Shown in pieces: positions 1 through 7,006 of a stretch of DNA of 64,000 nt. Source of the DNA: Defluviicoccus sp. bin129 (GTDB taxonomy: Bacteria > Pseudomonadota > Alphaproteobacteria > MPNO01); NCBI GenBank assembly GCA_002239065.1, contig MPNO01000008.1, positions 1 to 64,000 of the forward strand. The letters run 5' to 3'. Position 1 is the first letter of the stretch, and the number at the start of each line of letters is the position of its first letter. The translations under genes and the position numbers were made by a program. Under the pieces are notes generated by a model. It had not been told where the DNA came from, made no database searches, and worked only from the letters and a program-made list of their open reading frames with translations.

Positions 1-67
1 GAGCGTAGCGGGGACTACGGTCGAGGCCCGCGACGCAGCGGGCGGGCGCCCGGGCGCGACCCGGAGG

Positions 68-165
68 GCGGCGCTGTCCGGCCGACAGGGTGCGTCGAGG
101 CGCTTGCCCGATGTCCCCGCATCGCGCTGCGCGCCTCTCCTGCCCTGTCGGCCGGACAGCGCCGC
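68..165. repeat. long inverted repeat with nested stem
   Basis: Two 23-base arms, 68-90 and 143-165, are exact reverse complements separated by 52 bases. A second inverted pair sits inside the loop (GAGGCGC near 96-102 and GCGCCTC near 131-137), so the element could fold into one long nested stem. The arms carry the core GTCCGGCCGAC. It lies downstream of the minus-strand operon that ends at 196, so it may act as a transcription terminator or RNA-stabilising hairpin, or be a dispersed repeat. There is no run of T as in a classical terminator. No gene is visible in 1-195. Confidence 0.6.
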
Positions 166-195
166 GCAGACCATGACCCTGGCGAGTAATGCGGG

Positions 196-825
196 CTAAC
201 GCAGCCCGTCCTCGCCCCTGGTGTCGGCGTCGCGCAGGCCGCCGGCGCGGTCGTAGATCCTGGGCGCCGTGGCCATCGACTGGATCCAGACGATCTCGTT
301 GGCGCGCGGCGCGTCGGCGATCGTGCATTCGATCGAGTCGAAATGGCTCCGCACATAGGCCGCGTTGGCGTGCGCGATCGGCACGTCCACGGTGGCGCCG
401 GGCCCGGCGACCTTCTTGGTCGACGGCACGATGGCGGCGGATTTTTCCATCAGCTGGCGCATGCCGTAGCCGCCGGGCTCGTGCCACAGCGCGGCATGCT
501 CAAGCTCGCCGTTCTCGCCGACCACTGCCGACTTGCCGTAGGCGACGATTCTGTCCGCCCCGCCGAGCACGTCCATCAGGCGCTGCGCCATGGCGAGGCC
601 GAGCGGCTTGAGCGCCGCCATCAGCGGCATCAAATCCTCGACATAGCGCCCGGCATAGGGGTTGGCGGCGACCGCGGCGATATAGCCCTTGAGCTGCGGG
701 GTCTCCGCCGGCGGGCCGAACTCGTGCAGCACCTCTTCGACATGGAAGACGAATTTCCGCACCTTCACCAGCGGTCCGAAATCGCCCTCGGGCGTGGTCT
801 CGACCGCGATCCTCGCATCGTCCAT
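196..825 (-). CDS. PF06684 'amino acid synthesis' family protein
   Basis: The 209-residue soluble protein matches the PF06684 family, whose biochemical role is unknown despite its name. Recognisable features are the early VRKFVFHVEE stretch and the central PGATVDVPIAHANAAYVRSHFD region typical of the family. I start at the ATG at 825 because GAGGAGAG sits just upstream; an in-frame ATG 36 bases earlier lacks such a site and would run into the preceding gene. It is the last gene of the heterocycle operon, 10 bases after the UPF0280 gene. Its conserved place beside a 6-hydroxynicotinate-reductase-like gene suggests an accessory or enzymatic step in the same pathway (inference). The family call is good; the function is unknown. 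Confidence 0.8.
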   Translation of the reverse strand: MDDARIAVETTPEGDFGPLVKVRKFVFHVEEVLHEFGPPAETPQLKGYIAAVAANPYAGRYVEDLMPLMAALKPLGLAMAQRLMDVLGGADRIVAYGKSAVVGENGELEHAALWHEPGGYGMRQLMEKSAAIVPSTKKVAGPGATVDVPIAHANAAYVRSHFDSIECTIADAPRANEIVWIQSMATAPRIYDRAGGLRDADTRGEDGLR

Positions 826-835
826 CTGTCTCTCC

Positions 836-1675
836 TCAACCCGGGGCAAGCGCGCCGGCATCGCCGATCGTGCGGCGTTGGTCCCGCAATACGAGCATCG
901 CGGCCGCGATCTGTCCAGCGCGGTGCATCGCCCGGGCGCGGCGCGCGCCGCGGTCGAGCGCCCGGTCCACCGCCGCCTTCGACAGGATTCCCACCGCGAC
1001 GGTGACCGGGCGGCCGCCGAGATCGGAATTCTCGTCGAGATCGGAGGCGGCGCGCCGTTCGATGGCGGGATCGTCGAGCGTGACCTCGTTGGCGATCAGC
1101 GTCGCCGCGACATCGGCCGAGGCGGCATCGGCGGCGAGCACCGTCACCGAATCGGCGATGCCGAAGGACCGGCTGCGCCCGCGCCAGCCGCTGGTCGCGA
1201 TGCCGCGCACCGGCATCGCGCAAGCGAGCCGCGCCGTCGCATCGATGGCCGGCGCGTCCAGCCGCGCGACCACGCCGAGCGCGAGCGCCGCCCCGGGGGC
1301 GAGGTGGACGGCGATGTCGCCGCCGTTGTTGACGTAGGCCGTCTCGAGCGTCCTTCCGGCGACCAGCGCCGCCAGCATCTCGTCGGCCACCGCGCCGGCG
1401 ACCGCGGCCATCGGCGTCACGAAGACGGCGCGGAGCGGCCAGCAGGCGGCAACCATGCGCCGCGCCACCGGACCCGCCGGTTCGGGCCGCACGCCGCCGA
1501 GCGGGGACCTGAGCAGGGCGAGCTCGTCGACCAGGCGTTGCAGCACATCCTGGAACGCGGCCGCGATCTGCCGGTAGGCCGCTTCGATCTCGGTTTCCGG
1601 GCCGGAAGCGCCGACGACGAGGTCGATCGGCCCGTGCTGGAGATGGAGCCGCCGCCCGTCGGGCAGCAGGCGGAT
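836..1675 (-). CDS. UPF0280 family protein (ApbE superfamily), non-standard start
   Basis: A 279-residue protein of the UPF0280 family (COG2122), which is placed in the ApbE flavin-transferase superfamily. The N-terminus reads RRLHLQHGPIDLVVGASG, a family hallmark, followed by the helix LQRLVDELALLRSPLGG and a glycine-rich NNGGDIAVHL core. No ATG, GTG or TTG exists in this frame ahead of the conserved N-terminus. The best start is the ATC at 1675, one base after the stop of the preceding gene, with AAGGG six bases upstream; the first ATG (1546) would delete the conserved segment. It sits between the reductase-like gene and the PF06684 gene. Inferred role: flavin attachment to, or maturation of, the neighbouring redox enzyme. 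Confidence 0.75.
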   Translation of the reverse strand: MRLLPDGRRLHLQHGPIDLVVGASGPETEIEAAYRQIAAAFQDVLQRLVDELALLRSPLGGVRPEPAGPVARRMVAACWPLRAVFVTPMAAVAGAVADEMLAALVAGRTLETAYVNNGGDIAVHLAPGAALALGVVARLDAPAIDATARLACAMPVRGIATSGWRGRSRSFGIADSVTVLAADAASADVAATLIANEVTLDDPAIERRAASDLDENSDLGGRPVTVAVGILSKAAVDRALDRGARRARAMHRAGQIAAAMLVLRDQRRTIGDAGALAPG

Positions 1676-1676
1676 G

Positions 1677-3143
1677 TCAGGCCCTTTCGGGAACGTCCTG
1701 CTCTTCCATCGGCCAGGGGTTGTCCGGGCGCTGCGGTTCGGAGCGCACCGGGCCGCGCTCCATCGCGTCTTCCAGCGCGACGACCTCGTCGCCGTAGCCG
1801 CCGAAGTCGAGGAATTCCTGGCGCGGCATGATGAACTCGATGGGCGCGACCAACGCCGGGGTCGGCACGTAGCCGAAGGCGTTGTCGGGCATCGTCGTCA
1901 CGTCGACCATCAGGGTGATCCCGCCGCCCGGCCAGACATAGACCGGGGCGCCGCCGCAGGTGACGCGCGTCGCGTGGCGCTTGACCGACCGGGTGAGCCT
2001 GACCGGGTTCACCGTGACGCCGGCGCGCAGCGAGCCCCCCGCCCCGCCCATGAAGAGCACGCTGGAGAGCGCGGGCTCGCAGTTCTCGCCGATGCGGTCG
2101 ACCACCACCCGGAGCTCCGCCGGCATCGCGTCCTCGGCCGGTTTGAGGTCGTCGTCGAGCACGAAATAGGCCGCGTCCTCGCCGGTGGTCGACACCATGA
2201 GCAGCTTGAGCCCGGGCCAGGCGGTCTTGCCGTCGATGCGCTCGACGATCTCCAGCGGATCGGTGACGTCGGTGCCGCCCCAGCCGCTGCCGTGGTCGGC
2301 GACCTGGAAATACCGCCCCGGCGTCGAGCGCCGGCCGCGCACCCTGATGCCGGCCGCCGGCATGTCGAGGAACTTGCCCGACTGGTGCTCGGTCAGCACG
2401 CCGGTGATGTGGTCGTCGACCACGATCACCTCGTCGACATGGCCGTGCCATTGCGGCGCGAAGATGCCGATCGTGGCCGAGCCGCAGCCGACCCGCATGC
2501 GCTCTTCCATCACCCCGTCGATGACCGGCGGCTGCCCGGCCTGGACGGTGAGCGCGGCGCCGCCGTCGACGGTCATCTCGACGGGCTCCTTGTTGCAGAG
2601 TTCCAGCATCGCCTTGCAGGTGACGTTGCCTTCCTTCTTGGAACCCCCGGTGAGATGCCGGACGCCGCCGATGGCGAGCATCTGCGAGCCGTACTCGGCC
2701 GTCGTCACATGGCCGATCTGCTCGCCGTCCACCCTGACCGCCGCCGGTTCCGGGCCGATATAGCGGTCGGTGTCGATCTTCACCTTGACGCCGCAATAGG
2801 AGAACACGCCCTCGGAGACGACGGTCACCATGTCGATCCCCTCATGCTCGGAGGAGACGATGAAGGGGGCGGGCTTGTAGTCCGGATAGGTGGTGGTGGC
2901 GCCGATCCCGGTCACGAAGACCGGCGCCTCGCGGTTGACCAGCGAGCCGTCCCAGCTCTCGGACGCTTCGAGGAAGGGGACCAGCTTGCCCGCCTCGTCG
3001 ACCACCTTCTGGGTGACCAGCAGGGGATCGACGCGGGTGAGCCTGCCGTCGAAATTGCCGTAGCGGTCGCAGGCGCCGGTCTTGTCCGGGCGGATCCGGC
3101 ACAATACCGGGCAGGCGTCGCAGGTGATGATGCCGTCGCTCAT
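1677..3143 (-). CDS. 6-hydroxynicotinate reductase-like iron-sulfur protein
   Basis: The 488-residue protein resembles 6-hydroxynicotinate reductase. In Eubacterium barkeri that enzyme uses reduced ferredoxin to turn 6-hydroxynicotinate into 1,4,5,6-tetrahydro-6-oxonicotinate. The N-terminus has a four-cysteine cluster motif, C8, C11, C15 and C25, fit for a 4Fe-4S cluster. The remaining body is rich in glycine and beta-strands and has no Rossmann motif. It starts four bases after the stop of the Mo subunit gene, within a tight operon whose first two genes encode a hydroxylase able to make a hydroxylated ring. That order (hydroxylate, then reduce) fits a nicotinate-type route. The ring-opening enamidase of the known pathway is not next to it, so the actual substrate may differ. 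Confidence 0.75.
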   Translation of the reverse strand: MSDGIITCDACPVLCRIRPDKTGACDRYGNFDGRLTRVDPLLVTQKVVDEAGKLVPFLEASESWDGSLVNREAPVFVTGIGATTTYPDYKPAPFIVSSEHEGIDMVTVVSEGVFSYCGVKVKIDTDRYIGPEPAAVRVDGEQIGHVTTAEYGSQMLAIGGVRHLTGGSKKEGNVTCKAMLELCNKEPVEMTVDGGAALTVQAGQPPVIDGVMEERMRVGCGSATIGIFAPQWHGHVDEVIVVDDHITGVLTEHQSGKFLDMPAAGIRVRGRRSTPGRYFQVADHGSGWGGTDVTDPLEIVERIDGKTAWPGLKLLMVSTTGEDAAYFVLDDDLKPAEDAMPAELRVVVDRIGENCEPALSSVLFMGGAGGSLRAGVTVNPVRLTRSVKRHATRVTCGGAPVYVWPGGGITLMVDVTTMPDNAFGYVPTPALVAPIEFIMPRQEFLDFGGYGDEVVALEDAMERGPVRSEPQRPDNPWPMEEQDVPERA

Positions 3144-3147
3144 GGGC

Positions 3148-5913
3148 TCAGCCCTTCCGCTTCCCGTTTTGGGCGAGGATCGCCGCGCGCACCCGGTCCG
3201 GCGTCGCCGGCGCGCGGGTGAGCCGCACCCCGGTCGCGTGGTGGATCGCGCCGAAGATCGCGGGCGGCGTCGGGATCAGTGTCGGCTCGCCGATTCCCTT
3301 GGCGCCCCACGGGCCGGTCGGCTCGGGGTCCTCGACCACGACATAATCGATCTCCGGCATGTCGCCCACGGTCGGGATCAGGTAATCGTGCAGGTTCTCG
3401 GTGCGGCCGGGGACGTATTCCTCCATCAGCGCGAGCCCGAGCCCCTGGGCGACGCCGCCGTCGATCTGCCCCTCGACCTGCTGCGGGTTGAGCGACTTGC
3501 CGACATCGTGGGCGGCGACCATGCGGCGGACCTTCACCGTGCCCAGCGCCACGTCGACCTCGACCTCCGCCATGTGGGCGGCGAAGGCGTAGGTCGCGTA
3601 GGGCGTCCCCTGGCCGAACTCGTCGAGCGGCACGGTCGGGGGATCGAAATACCCCTCGCCGACCAGCACGTCGCTGTCCCTTGTCAGGGGGAGCGCCGCG
3701 AGATCGACCTCGCGCACCGCCTCGCCGTCGCGCACAACAAGGCCGCCCTCGCCGAACGCGATCGCCGCGTCGTCGCCGACATTGGCGAGGCGCAGGATCT
3801 GGCGTCTGAGATCCTCGCCCGCGAACCTGGCGGCGTTGCCGGAGATATAGGCCTGGCGCGAGGCCGAGGTCTTGCCGGCATCGGCGGTGAGCTCGGTGTC
3901 GCCCCAGACCAGGTTGACCCGCGACATCGCGATGCCGAGACCGTCGGCGGCGCATTGCACCATCGTCGTGTTGGTCCCCTGGCCGATGTCCTGGGCGCCG
4001 GAATAGAGGGTGACCTCGCCGGCGCGCGACAGCCCCATATGCATGGTCGAGGGGTTGGACATCGAGGTGTTGCCGCAGCCATACCACATGCACCCCACCC
4101 CGACGCCGCGCCGCAGCACGCCCGAGGCGCTCGCGTTGAACGCCGCGGCCTCCGCGCGGGCCTTCCGCCAGTGCGGCCGGAGCCCCTCCAGGCAGGCGGC
4201 GAGCCCGGCGCTCGCCTTGAGCACCTGGCCGGTCGCGGTCTGGTCGCCGACGCGAATCGCGTTGATGTGGCGGAACTCCAGAGGATCGATCCCGCAGCGC
4301 TCGGCCATCATGTCCATCAGCATGTCGTGCAGCAGCGCCGATTGCGGCACGCCGAAACCGCGGAACGCGCCCGCCGGCGGCTCGTTGGTGTAGATGCCGG
4401 CCGAGGTCGCGAGCACGTCGGGGACGTGGTACGGCCCGGTCGCATGCACCGGAACCCGGTCCTTCACCGTGAGCCCGAACGAGACATAGGCGCCGGTGTT
4501 GAAATCGCCGTGGAACCTGAAGCCGGTAAGCTTGCCGTCCCTGGTGCAGCCATAGGTGGCGGACGTCCTGGACGGGTGGCGCTTGGTGGTCGAGGCCATC
4601 GACTCGATCCGGCTGAAGACGGTGCGGACCGGGCGGTCGAGGTTCCACGCGACGACCGCCAGCAGCACCTGGAGCCCACCGTCGATCTTGCCGCCGAAGC
4701 CGCCGCCGCAGGCGCAGGGGAGCACGTGTACCGCGTCGGTGGCGAGGCCCAGCACGTTGGCGATCTCGTCCCGGTCCATATGCGGCGCCTGGGTGGTGGC
4801 CGCGATCTCCAGCCGGTCGCCGACGCGGCGCGCCCAGCCGGCCTCGGGCTCGATATAGGCGTGCTCGACGAAGGCGGTCTCGAAGCTGCCCTCGACGACG
4901 ATGTCCGATGCGGCGAGCGCGGCCTCGGCGTCGCCCTTCTTCACGAAGCCGCGCCCCATCACGTTGTCGTCGCCGCCGGCGTGGACAACGGGCGCGCCGG
5001 AGGCCGTCGCGTCCTCGATGCCGTGGACATGGGGCCGGACCTGGTAGCGGATCGGCACATCCTCGTCGCGGATCCCGTGCACCGATTCGTAGTCGCCGAC
5101 GAGCGCCAGCACCGGCTCGCCCCGATGCTTCACCTCGCCGTCGGCGAGGATCGGCTGGTCCTTGATATGGGGGTAGACGCCGAAAGCGTTGAGCACCGGC
5201 ACGTCACCCGGCCCGATCACCCTGACCAGCCCGGGATGGGCGTCGAACAGCGGCTGGAGATCGCCCACGGTGAAGGTCGCGCTCCAATGCGGCGAGCGCA
5301 CCGCGCGCATCCAGAGCGCATCCTCGGGCGCGCCGTCGGCGCCGAAGATCTCGCTGCCATCGACCTTGCGGCGCCCGTCGGTCTTGGCGACCCGCGCGCC
5401 GACCGCCTCGCCCGGGCCGGGGTCGTCGATTTCGACCCCGTTGGGCTCGACGACGTGGCGCACGGCGGACAGGATCTTCTTGTAGCCGGTGCAGCGGCAC
5501 AGCACGCCGCCGAGCGCGTCCTCGATCGCCGCCTCGTCGGGATCGGCCTGGCGGGACAGCAGATCCGCCGCCGCCATCAGCATGCCGGGCGTGCAGACGC
5601 CGCACTGCGCCGCGCCGTGCAGGTGGAAGGAATCCTGGAGCGCCGCGAACTTCCCGCCGGCCGCCGCCAGCCCCTCGACGGTCAGCACCTCGCGCCCCTC
5701 GACCTGGGCCACCGGGGTCATGCAGGAGCACACCTGGCGGCCGTCCAGCAGCACCGTGCAGGCGCCGCAATCGCCGGCATCGCAGCCGACCTTGGTCCCG
5801 GTCAGCGAAAGCTCCTCGCGCAGCACATGGGACAGGCGCCGGATCGGGTCGGTGCGGATCTCCGCCGGGCCGCCGTTGAGGGTGAAGGAAACCGTCGATT
5901 GCGTGGCCATCAT
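3148..5913 (-). CDS. fused 2Fe-2S/molybdopterin subunit, xanthine dehydrogenase family hydroxylase
   Basis: A 921-residue fusion of the small and large subunits of a molybdenum hydroxylase. Residues 1-160 hold two 2Fe-2S clusters: C44, C49, C52 and C64 (plant-type), then C104, C107, C139 and C141 (helical type). From about 175 onward comes the molybdopterin-binding part, with GAFRGFGVPQ and a C-terminal KGIGEPT near residue 875 that supplies the catalytic Glu. Such enzymes hydroxylate electron-poor ring carbons with water. The upstream gene encodes the FAD subunit and the two overlap by ATGA. A second ATG follows directly at 5910. Substrate is unknown; an N-heteroaromatic acid is inferred from the downstream reductase-like gene. 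Confidence 0.9.
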   Translation of the reverse strand: MMATQSTVSFTLNGGPAEIRTDPIRRLSHVLREELSLTGTKVGCDAGDCGACTVLLDGRQVCSCMTPVAQVEGREVLTVEGLAAAGGKFAALQDSFHLHGAAQCGVCTPGMLMAAADLLSRQADPDEAAIEDALGGVLCRCTGYKKILSAVRHVVEPNGVEIDDPGPGEAVGARVAKTDGRRKVDGSEIFGADGAPEDALWMRAVRSPHWSATFTVGDLQPLFDAHPGLVRVIGPGDVPVLNAFGVYPHIKDQPILADGEVKHRGEPVLALVGDYESVHGIRDEDVPIRYQVRPHVHGIEDATASGAPVVHAGGDDNVMGRGFVKKGDAEAALAASDIVVEGSFETAFVEHAYIEPEAGWARRVGDRLEIAATTQAPHMDRDEIANVLGLATDAVHVLPCACGGGFGGKIDGGLQVLLAVVAWNLDRPVRTVFSRIESMASTTKRHPSRTSATYGCTRDGKLTGFRFHGDFNTGAYVSFGLTVKDRVPVHATGPYHVPDVLATSAGIYTNEPPAGAFRGFGVPQSALLHDMLMDMMAERCGIDPLEFRHINAIRVGDQTATGQVLKASAGLAACLEGLRPHWRKARAEAAAFNASASGVLRRGVGVGCMWYGCGNTSMSNPSTMHMGLSRAGEVTLYSGAQDIGQGTNTTMVQCAADGLGIAMSRVNLVWGDTELTADAGKTSASRQAYISGNAARFAGEDLRRQILRLANVGDDAAIAFGEGGLVVRDGEAVREVDLAALPLTRDSDVLVGEGYFDPPTVPLDEFGQGTPYATYAFAAHMAEVEVDVALGTVKVRRMVAAHDVGKSLNPQQVEGQIDGGVAQGLGLALMEEYVPGRTENLHDYLIPTVGDMPEIDYVVVEDPEPTGPWGAKGIGEPTLIPTPPAIFGAIHHATGVRLTRAPATPDRVRAAILAQNGKRKG

Positions 5914-6749
5914 GCGCTCTCCAGCTCAGCCAGCGTCCGGCGCACCAGGGTCAGCGCCGCGTCCATCCGGTACGCGCCCGTGCCGCGCACGTCGTCGATC
6001 GGCGACAACGCGGCCAGATGTTCCTCGGTGACCGCCTCGCGCAGGCCGGCGCCGATGGGCCGGCCGCGGAGGGCGTCCTCCAGCGCGTGCAGGCGCTGCG
6101 CCACGGCCGAGCAGGAACCGACCGCGAGGCGCAGCGAGGCCACGGTTCCGTCGGGGGCAGGTTCGAGCACGCCGGCGGTCATGACGATCGAGATCACCAA
6201 ATAGTGCCGCGCGCCGAGCTTGAGGAAGCTGCTCGCGGCTCCTTCGGCGGGCCTGGGGACGGTAATCCCGGTGACGATCTCGTCGCGGGCGCGCACGGTC
6301 TCGCGGTTGCCGGTGATGAAGTCGCCGACGGGGACCGAGCGCGCCGAATCGCGCGAGGCAAGCTCGACCGCGGCGTCGAGGGCGAGCAGGTTGGGCACGC
6401 CGTCGGCCGCGGGCGATGCGTTGCACACATTGCCGACCACGGTGCCGGCATTCTGCACCTGGACGCCGCCGACCTCGCGCGCGGCGCGCTTGAGCCCGTC
6501 GAAGGCGGGCGGCAGGGCCGCCTCGATCACCTGGGTCCAGGTGACCAGCGCGCCGAAGCGCCAGCTCCCGCCGAGATCCTCGATCGCGCGCAACGATTCG
6601 ATCCCCGTCACGTCGAGCACGTCGTCGTCGAGCGGCCTCCCCACCCGGGCGGGGTAGTAGTCGGTGCCGCCGGCGACGATGATGCGCGGCGTCTCGGCGA
6701 GCGCCGAGAGTGCCGATTCGAGATCGCCTGGCCTAAGATAGCTTGCCAT
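5910..6749 (-). CDS. FAD-binding medium subunit of molybdenum hydroxylase
   Basis: A 279-residue FAD subunit of the xanthine dehydrogenase/CoxM type. It shows the FAD-binding stretch IIVAGGTDYYPARVG near residues 28-42 and the second loop VQNAGTVVGNVCNASPAADG near residue 100, then the C-terminal CO-dehydrogenase flavoprotein domain. I start at the ATG at 6749 (ASYLRPGDLES follows), which is where family members begin; the open frame upstream carries no family sequence. It passes electrons from the iron-sulfur domains of the next gene product to an acceptor. It is the first gene of the minus-strand operon, with the promoter in the 257-base gap before korA. Confidence 0.9.
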   Translation of the reverse strand: MASYLRPGDLESALSALAETPRIIVAGGTDYYPARVGRPLDDDVLDVTGIESLRAIEDLGGSWRFGALVTWTQVIEAALPPAFDGLKRAAREVGGVQVQNAGTVVGNVCNASPAADGVPNLLALDAAVELASRDSARSVPVGDFITGNRETVRARDEIVTGITVPRPAEGAASSFLKLGARHYLVISIVMTAGVLEPAPDGTVASLRLAVGSCSAVAQRLHALEDALRGRPIGAGLREAVTEEHLAALSPIDDVRGTGAYRMDAALTLVRRTLAELESA

Positions 6750-7006
6750 CGCAGGGTGCGCCCCCACGTCTACAGGGAAGGGAAACGGTCCCCTCTTGCC
6801 GTTCGGGAGATTGTCCCGTGAAAATTGTTCGTGTACAAACGAATTTAAGTGCAATAGCCTTTCCTCTGTCAAGAAACCGGGGGTGTCGGGGAGGCGTTCC
6901 GCGGATCGCGCGGGACTGCGCATGGCATTGCTTGACTTTTGCGGCGCGGGGTTGATGACTCCCTGCGGCGCGCGACATCCACGAACGAGCGAAAACAGGT
7001 AAGTCA
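6750..7006. promoter_or_regulatory. divergent control region between heterocycle operon and korAB
   Basis: The 257-base gap lies between the start of the FAD subunit gene (minus) and korA (plus). It must hold both promoters. Its centre is noticeably AT-richer than the rest (about 6820-6865) and contains the operator-like 18-mer listed separately. Candidate -35 and -10 boxes on either strand are poor, so I do not place them. Confidence 0.6.
6825..6842 (-). promoter_or_regulatory. operator-like site, copy of the MarR autoregulatory palindrome
   Basis: Read on the minus strand this is TCGTTTGTACACGAACAA. It matches 16 of 18 bases of TCGTTTGTATACGAACGA in front of the MarR gene at 30934-31386. 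The two differences are a C for T in the centre and an A for G at the penultimate base. The arms TTCGT/ACGAA are inverted. It is about 80 bases upstream of the FAD subunit start, a plausible place for repression of the operon and perhaps of korAB. Binding by that MarR protein is inferred. Confidence 0.6.

Noticed and set aside
1677..3143. Assigning the symbol hnr and a full nicotinate pathway
   Set aside because: Enamidase, formylglutarate and later enzymes are not in this operon, and substrate specificity cannot be read from the sequence.
3082..6204. Open frame of about 1040 codons on the plus strand opposite the Mo hydroxylase genes
   Set aside because: It is the antisense of well-supported family genes; composition is Arg/Ala/Gly-rich with no recognisable domain, a usual by-product of GC-rich codon bias.
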